Below the pieces are notes generated by a model. That model was not told the DNA's origin, did no database searches, and saw nothing but the letters and a program-made list of their open reading frames with translations. From positions 1-64,000 of the forward strand of contig NZ_JADYUH010000006.1 of the NCBI RefSeq assembly GCF_021531665.1: DNA of 64,000 nt, read 5' to 3'. Positions 61,906 through 64,000 of this stretch are shown one piece after another. This DNA is from Prevotellamassilia timonensis (GTDB lineage: Bacteria; Bacteroidota; Bacteroidia; Bacteroidales; Bacteroidaceae). Numbering within the stretch: position 1 is the first letter of the stretch; every line of letters starts with the position of its first letter. Made by a program: the position numbers and the translations under genes.

Positions 61906-62164
61906 GTTATAAAAATTGATTGATTAAAAGTAATTCTCAAAAGAAGGGCGACCGAACGCGGAGAGGACGGACGCTAAAGGGAAAAACCACAAAAGGCGGC
62001 AGAACACGTCTGTCACCATACACTAACGGAGGGATTAGTGGGCAGTTTTCACAGATATAAAAGTAATTCAAGTGTACGCAGCAACAAGCGAGAGGCACGG
62101 ACGCAAAAGGTGAAGGAGCACTTCCCGTGTGCCAAATCGCTGTCAAACACGCGTTTTTCGTGGG
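61906..62164 (-). other. Long leader of the large secreted-protein gene
   Basis: About 250 nt lie between the promoter and the start codon, unusually long for this region. It has no obvious gene. A leader-encoded regulatory structure is possible but none was identified. Confidence 0.45.
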
Positions 62165-62195
62165 CAAAAGTAACAACCTTTTCGTTCACGACAAA
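62165..62195 (-). promoter_or_regulatory. Promoter of the second secreted-protein/small-protein operon
   Basis: Minus strand TTTG (62192-62195), 19 bp, TACTTTTG (62165-62172), an exact consensus match. Confidence 0.85.
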
Positions 62196-62328
62196 CTAAG
62201 ATTGAAAAAAATTACATTTTTCTTACATTTCTTGAAGCACCCCTTTCCACAACCCGCCAACAGTACTCTGACGCCGACAATCACCTGACACCTCTTTAAC
62301 GGTGGTGTCTGAACGGCGTCACACAAGA

Positions 62329-62356
62329 GGGTGTGTCAAAATGCACATTTGGGATA
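62329..62356. terminator. Hairpin with GGTGTGTC arms
   Basis: GAGGGTGTGTC (62328-62338) pairs with GATACACCCTC (62353-62363 region). It lies just left of the second MITE and may be an unrelated terminator-like hairpin or part of an older copy. Confidence 0.4.
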
Positions 62357-62366
62357 CACCCTCGAA

Positions 62367-62678
62367 GGTGCGTCAGAATGGCTAAGATGCAAGGCGCTGA
62401 GGATGAGGGCGCAGGGAGTGTACTGAAGTACATGACCAAGCCCGAATCCAATAGCAACGAAGCAGATTGGCTATTGGGGTGTTCTATAAATTACGGGATA
62501 AGGAACGTTCAAAAGAAAGTGCTTACGTTTTGGTTGCTTTTCGCTTCTTAGCGCGCCCTTTTGTAAGTTTCGTCAGTCACATAGCCCGCTATGCTCCTTC
62601 CTCAACTGACAAAAGTTCATCTCTAAGAAATCAAAAATCAACTCAACCTAATTTTTAGCCCCCCTATTATGACACACC
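62367..62678. mobile_element. Second MITE family, interrupted by MITE copy 3
   Basis: Ends GGTGCGTCAGAATGGC (62367-62382) and GCTATTATGACACACC (62470 and 62664-62678) are inverted repeats at 13 of 16 positions. Removing the inserted 62476-62668 (element plus one CTATT copy) restores a ~119-bp unit. Its centre has GTGTACTGAAGTACAT, a small palindrome. No transposase frame, so it would depend on an enzyme coded elsewhere. Confidence 0.7.
62476..62663. mobile_element. MITE-like foldback element, copy 3
   Basis: About 188 bp, same left end GGGGTGTTCTATAAATTA; the right end is worn (TAATTTTTAG then a C run). Flanked by CTATT on both sides (62471-62475, 62664-62668), a 5-bp target duplication inside the second MITE. 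Confidence 0.88.
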
Positions 62679-62816
62679 GCCGTGAACACGAATTGAACGA
62701 ATCACGAAAGAATGAGGAACTCTCACGAAGAAACCCATTTGTGCATTCTGCGTGAGAAAAAACTCCCAAATCTGCGCTTTCTCAGCGTGAGGGACGAGCA
62801 TAAAGCAATTTTTCCC

Positions 62817-62824
62817 TACTTTTG
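62817..62824 (+). promoter_or_regulatory. -7 box of topA
   Basis: TACTTTTG, 20 bp before the ATG at 62845. The -33 is not clear. Confidence 0.65.
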
Positions 62825-62844
62825 CAGCCAAAATTCAATGAATC

Positions 62845-64000
62845 ATGCAAAAGAACTTAGTCATCGTGGAGTCTCCCGCGAAAGCGAAGACCATTGAGAA
62901 GTTCCTCGGAAGTGACTTCAAAGTGATGTCCAGCTACGGACACATCAGAGACCTGAAAAAGAAAGATTTCGGGGTGAACCTGAAAACTTTTGAACCACAA
63001 TATGAGATTCCCGCCGACAAAAAGCACGTGGTGAGCGAACTGCGCGCCCAGGCAAAAAAGGCAGAGACCATCTGGCTCGCATCCGATGAGGACCGCGAAG
63101 GAGAAGCCATCTCTTGGCACCTCGCCGAGGTGCTGGGACTCGACCCGAAGGAAACTAAACGTATCGTGTTCCACGAAATCACCAAATCTGCCATCCAAAA
63201 CGCCATCGAAAACCCGCGACACATTGACCTCCATCTCGTCGATGCGCAACAGGCGCGCCGTGTGCTCGACCGACTCGTGGGTTTCAAACTCTCCCCGGTG
63301 CTCTGGCGCAAAGTGAGACCGAGCCTCTCCGCAGGACGCGTACAGAGCGTGGCAGTGAGACTCATCGTGGAACGAGAAAGAGAAATCAATGCGTTCAACG
63401 CCACTCCTTACTATAGAGTGACCGCCGCCTTCCTCACCGCCGCCCAACACGCCGCACTGCCGGAAGCGGAACTGGACACGCGCTTCGCCGACGAGAAGAA
63501 TGCCACGGACTTCCTTGAAGCATGCCGAAACGCTGCCTTCCAAGTGGAGAAGGTCGTGCAGAAACCCGTGACACGCACACCGGCACCGCCGTTCACGACT
63601 TCCACACTCCAACAGGAAGCCGCACGCAAGCTGGGATTCCCCGTTGCCGTCACGATGCGCGTTGCACAGACGCTCTACGAAGCGGGACTCATTACTTATA
63701 TGCGTACGGACAGCATGAACCTCTCTGACTTCTGCAAAAAAAGCTGCGAAGAGGTCATCAAAGAGACCATGGGGGCGAACTATCACAAACGACGCGCTTA
63801 TCACACCCATGCCAAAGGGGCACAGGAGGCACACGAAGCCATCCGACCCACGGACATGCACCGCACGGACATCGAAGGAACCACCCAGGAGCGACGACTC
63901 TATGAACTCATAAGAAAACGCACGCTCGCCTGCCAAATGGCAGACGCGGAACTGGAAAAGACCACTGCCACCATCGCCGTGGGAGGACGCAACGAAAAGT
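62845..64000 (+). CDS. topA: DNA topoisomerase I, 5' part
   Basis: The gene runs off the window; 385 codons are seen. Starts MQKNLVIVESPAKAKTIEKF (Toprim domain), then WLASDEDREGEAISWHLAEV with the metal-binding DxDxE, RIVFHEITKSAI, VDAQQARRVLDRLVGFKLSP and RPSLSAGRVQSVAVRLIVER. The active-site Tyr is in GLITYMRTDSMNL (~285-298), followed by AHEAIRPTDM. Type IA enzyme that relaxes negative supercoils. An ATG at 62838 in another frame yields only a 61-residue shadow. Confidence 0.97.
   Translation, partial: MQKNLVIVESPAKAKTIEKFLGSDFKVMSSYGHIRDLKKKDFGVNLKTFEPQYEIPADKKHVVSELRAQAKKAETIWLASDEDREGEAISWHLAEVLGLDPKETKRIVFHEITKSAIQNAIENPRHIDLHLVDAQQARRVLDRLVGFKLSPVLWRKVRPSLSAGRVQSVAVRLIVEREREINAFNATPYYRVTAAFLTAAQHAALPEAELDTRFADEKNATDFLEACRNAAFQVEKVVQKPVTRTPAPPFTTSTLQQEAARKLGFPVAVTMRVAQTLYEAGLITYMRTDSMNLSDFCKKSCEEVIKETMGANYHKRRAYHTHAKGAQEAHEAIRPTDMHRTDIEGTTQERRLYELIRKRTLACQMADAELEKTTATIAVGGRNEK

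Overview
The window looks like chromosome of a Bacteroidota bacterium, order Bacteroidales, most likely Prevotellaceae-like. The evidence is the promoter type (TAnnTTTG at -7, usually a TTTG or TTGC about 19-21 bp upstream, and no clear Shine-Dalgarno sites), a zinc-free L36, ddh-type diaminopimelate dehydrogenase, a SusC-like TonB receptor, an OmpA/peptidoglycan-binding porin, and secreted proteins ending in a YDLxGR...KK beta module. The genus is an inference. No tRNA, rRNA, CRISPR array or complete insertion sequence was seen.

Layout. 1-7.1 kb: a secreted metallophosphoesterase, divergent from a TonB-dependent receptor, then a three-gene envelope operon on the minus strand (GT2 glycosyltransferase, double LAB_N membrane protein, nucleotide-sugar epimerase). 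7.1-21.8 kb: a 29-gene ribosomal-protein/secY/map/infA/rpoA run on the minus strand, from its own promoter before rplC to a terminator after rplQ. 21.8-24.2 kb: an insertion that separates rplC from rpsJ and carries a secreted protein gene plus a 58-residue protein gene. 24.2-27.9 kb: the rpsL-rpsG-fusA-rpsJ operon. 28-41 kb: an outer-membrane barrel, a small orphan gene, a GH20 hexosaminidase, a GH36-like glycosidase and a membrane acyltransferase. 41-53 kb: nifJ, a AAA_14 ATPase, ddh behind a four-fold repeated promoter, an Rpn-type nuclease, and dnaX-slyD-aroC. 53-56 kb: a partly decayed ADP-ribose/nucleotide locus with an unusual NADAR-deoxyribonucleotidase fusion. 56-64 kb: OmpA porin, DUF3467, a second secreted-protein plus small-protein operon, and the start of topA.

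The most interesting material lies between genes or in small genes. (1) Two operons 37 kb apart share one design: promoter, large secreted protein, about 20 nt, a ~60-residue protein with a conserved SEGMLA-S motif and an SDxRGxWNS tail, then a terminator. The first of these sits in the break of the S10 cluster. (2) Two convergent intergenic regions (34.1-35.0 and 58.2-58.95 kb) hold the same composite foldback element. Matched inverted arms enclose a 21-bp tandem array and a 22-bp tandem array, and many TGTAGGGTTTG/TGTATAGTTTG words surround them. A reduced copy lies at 22.1 kb. (3) Three copies of a ~190-bp MITE-like foldback occur. One is inserted, with a target duplication, into a second MITE. 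(4) A ~270-nt region at 35.03-35.30 kb is closed by a perfect 12-bp helix with several internal helices and is a candidate structured RNA.
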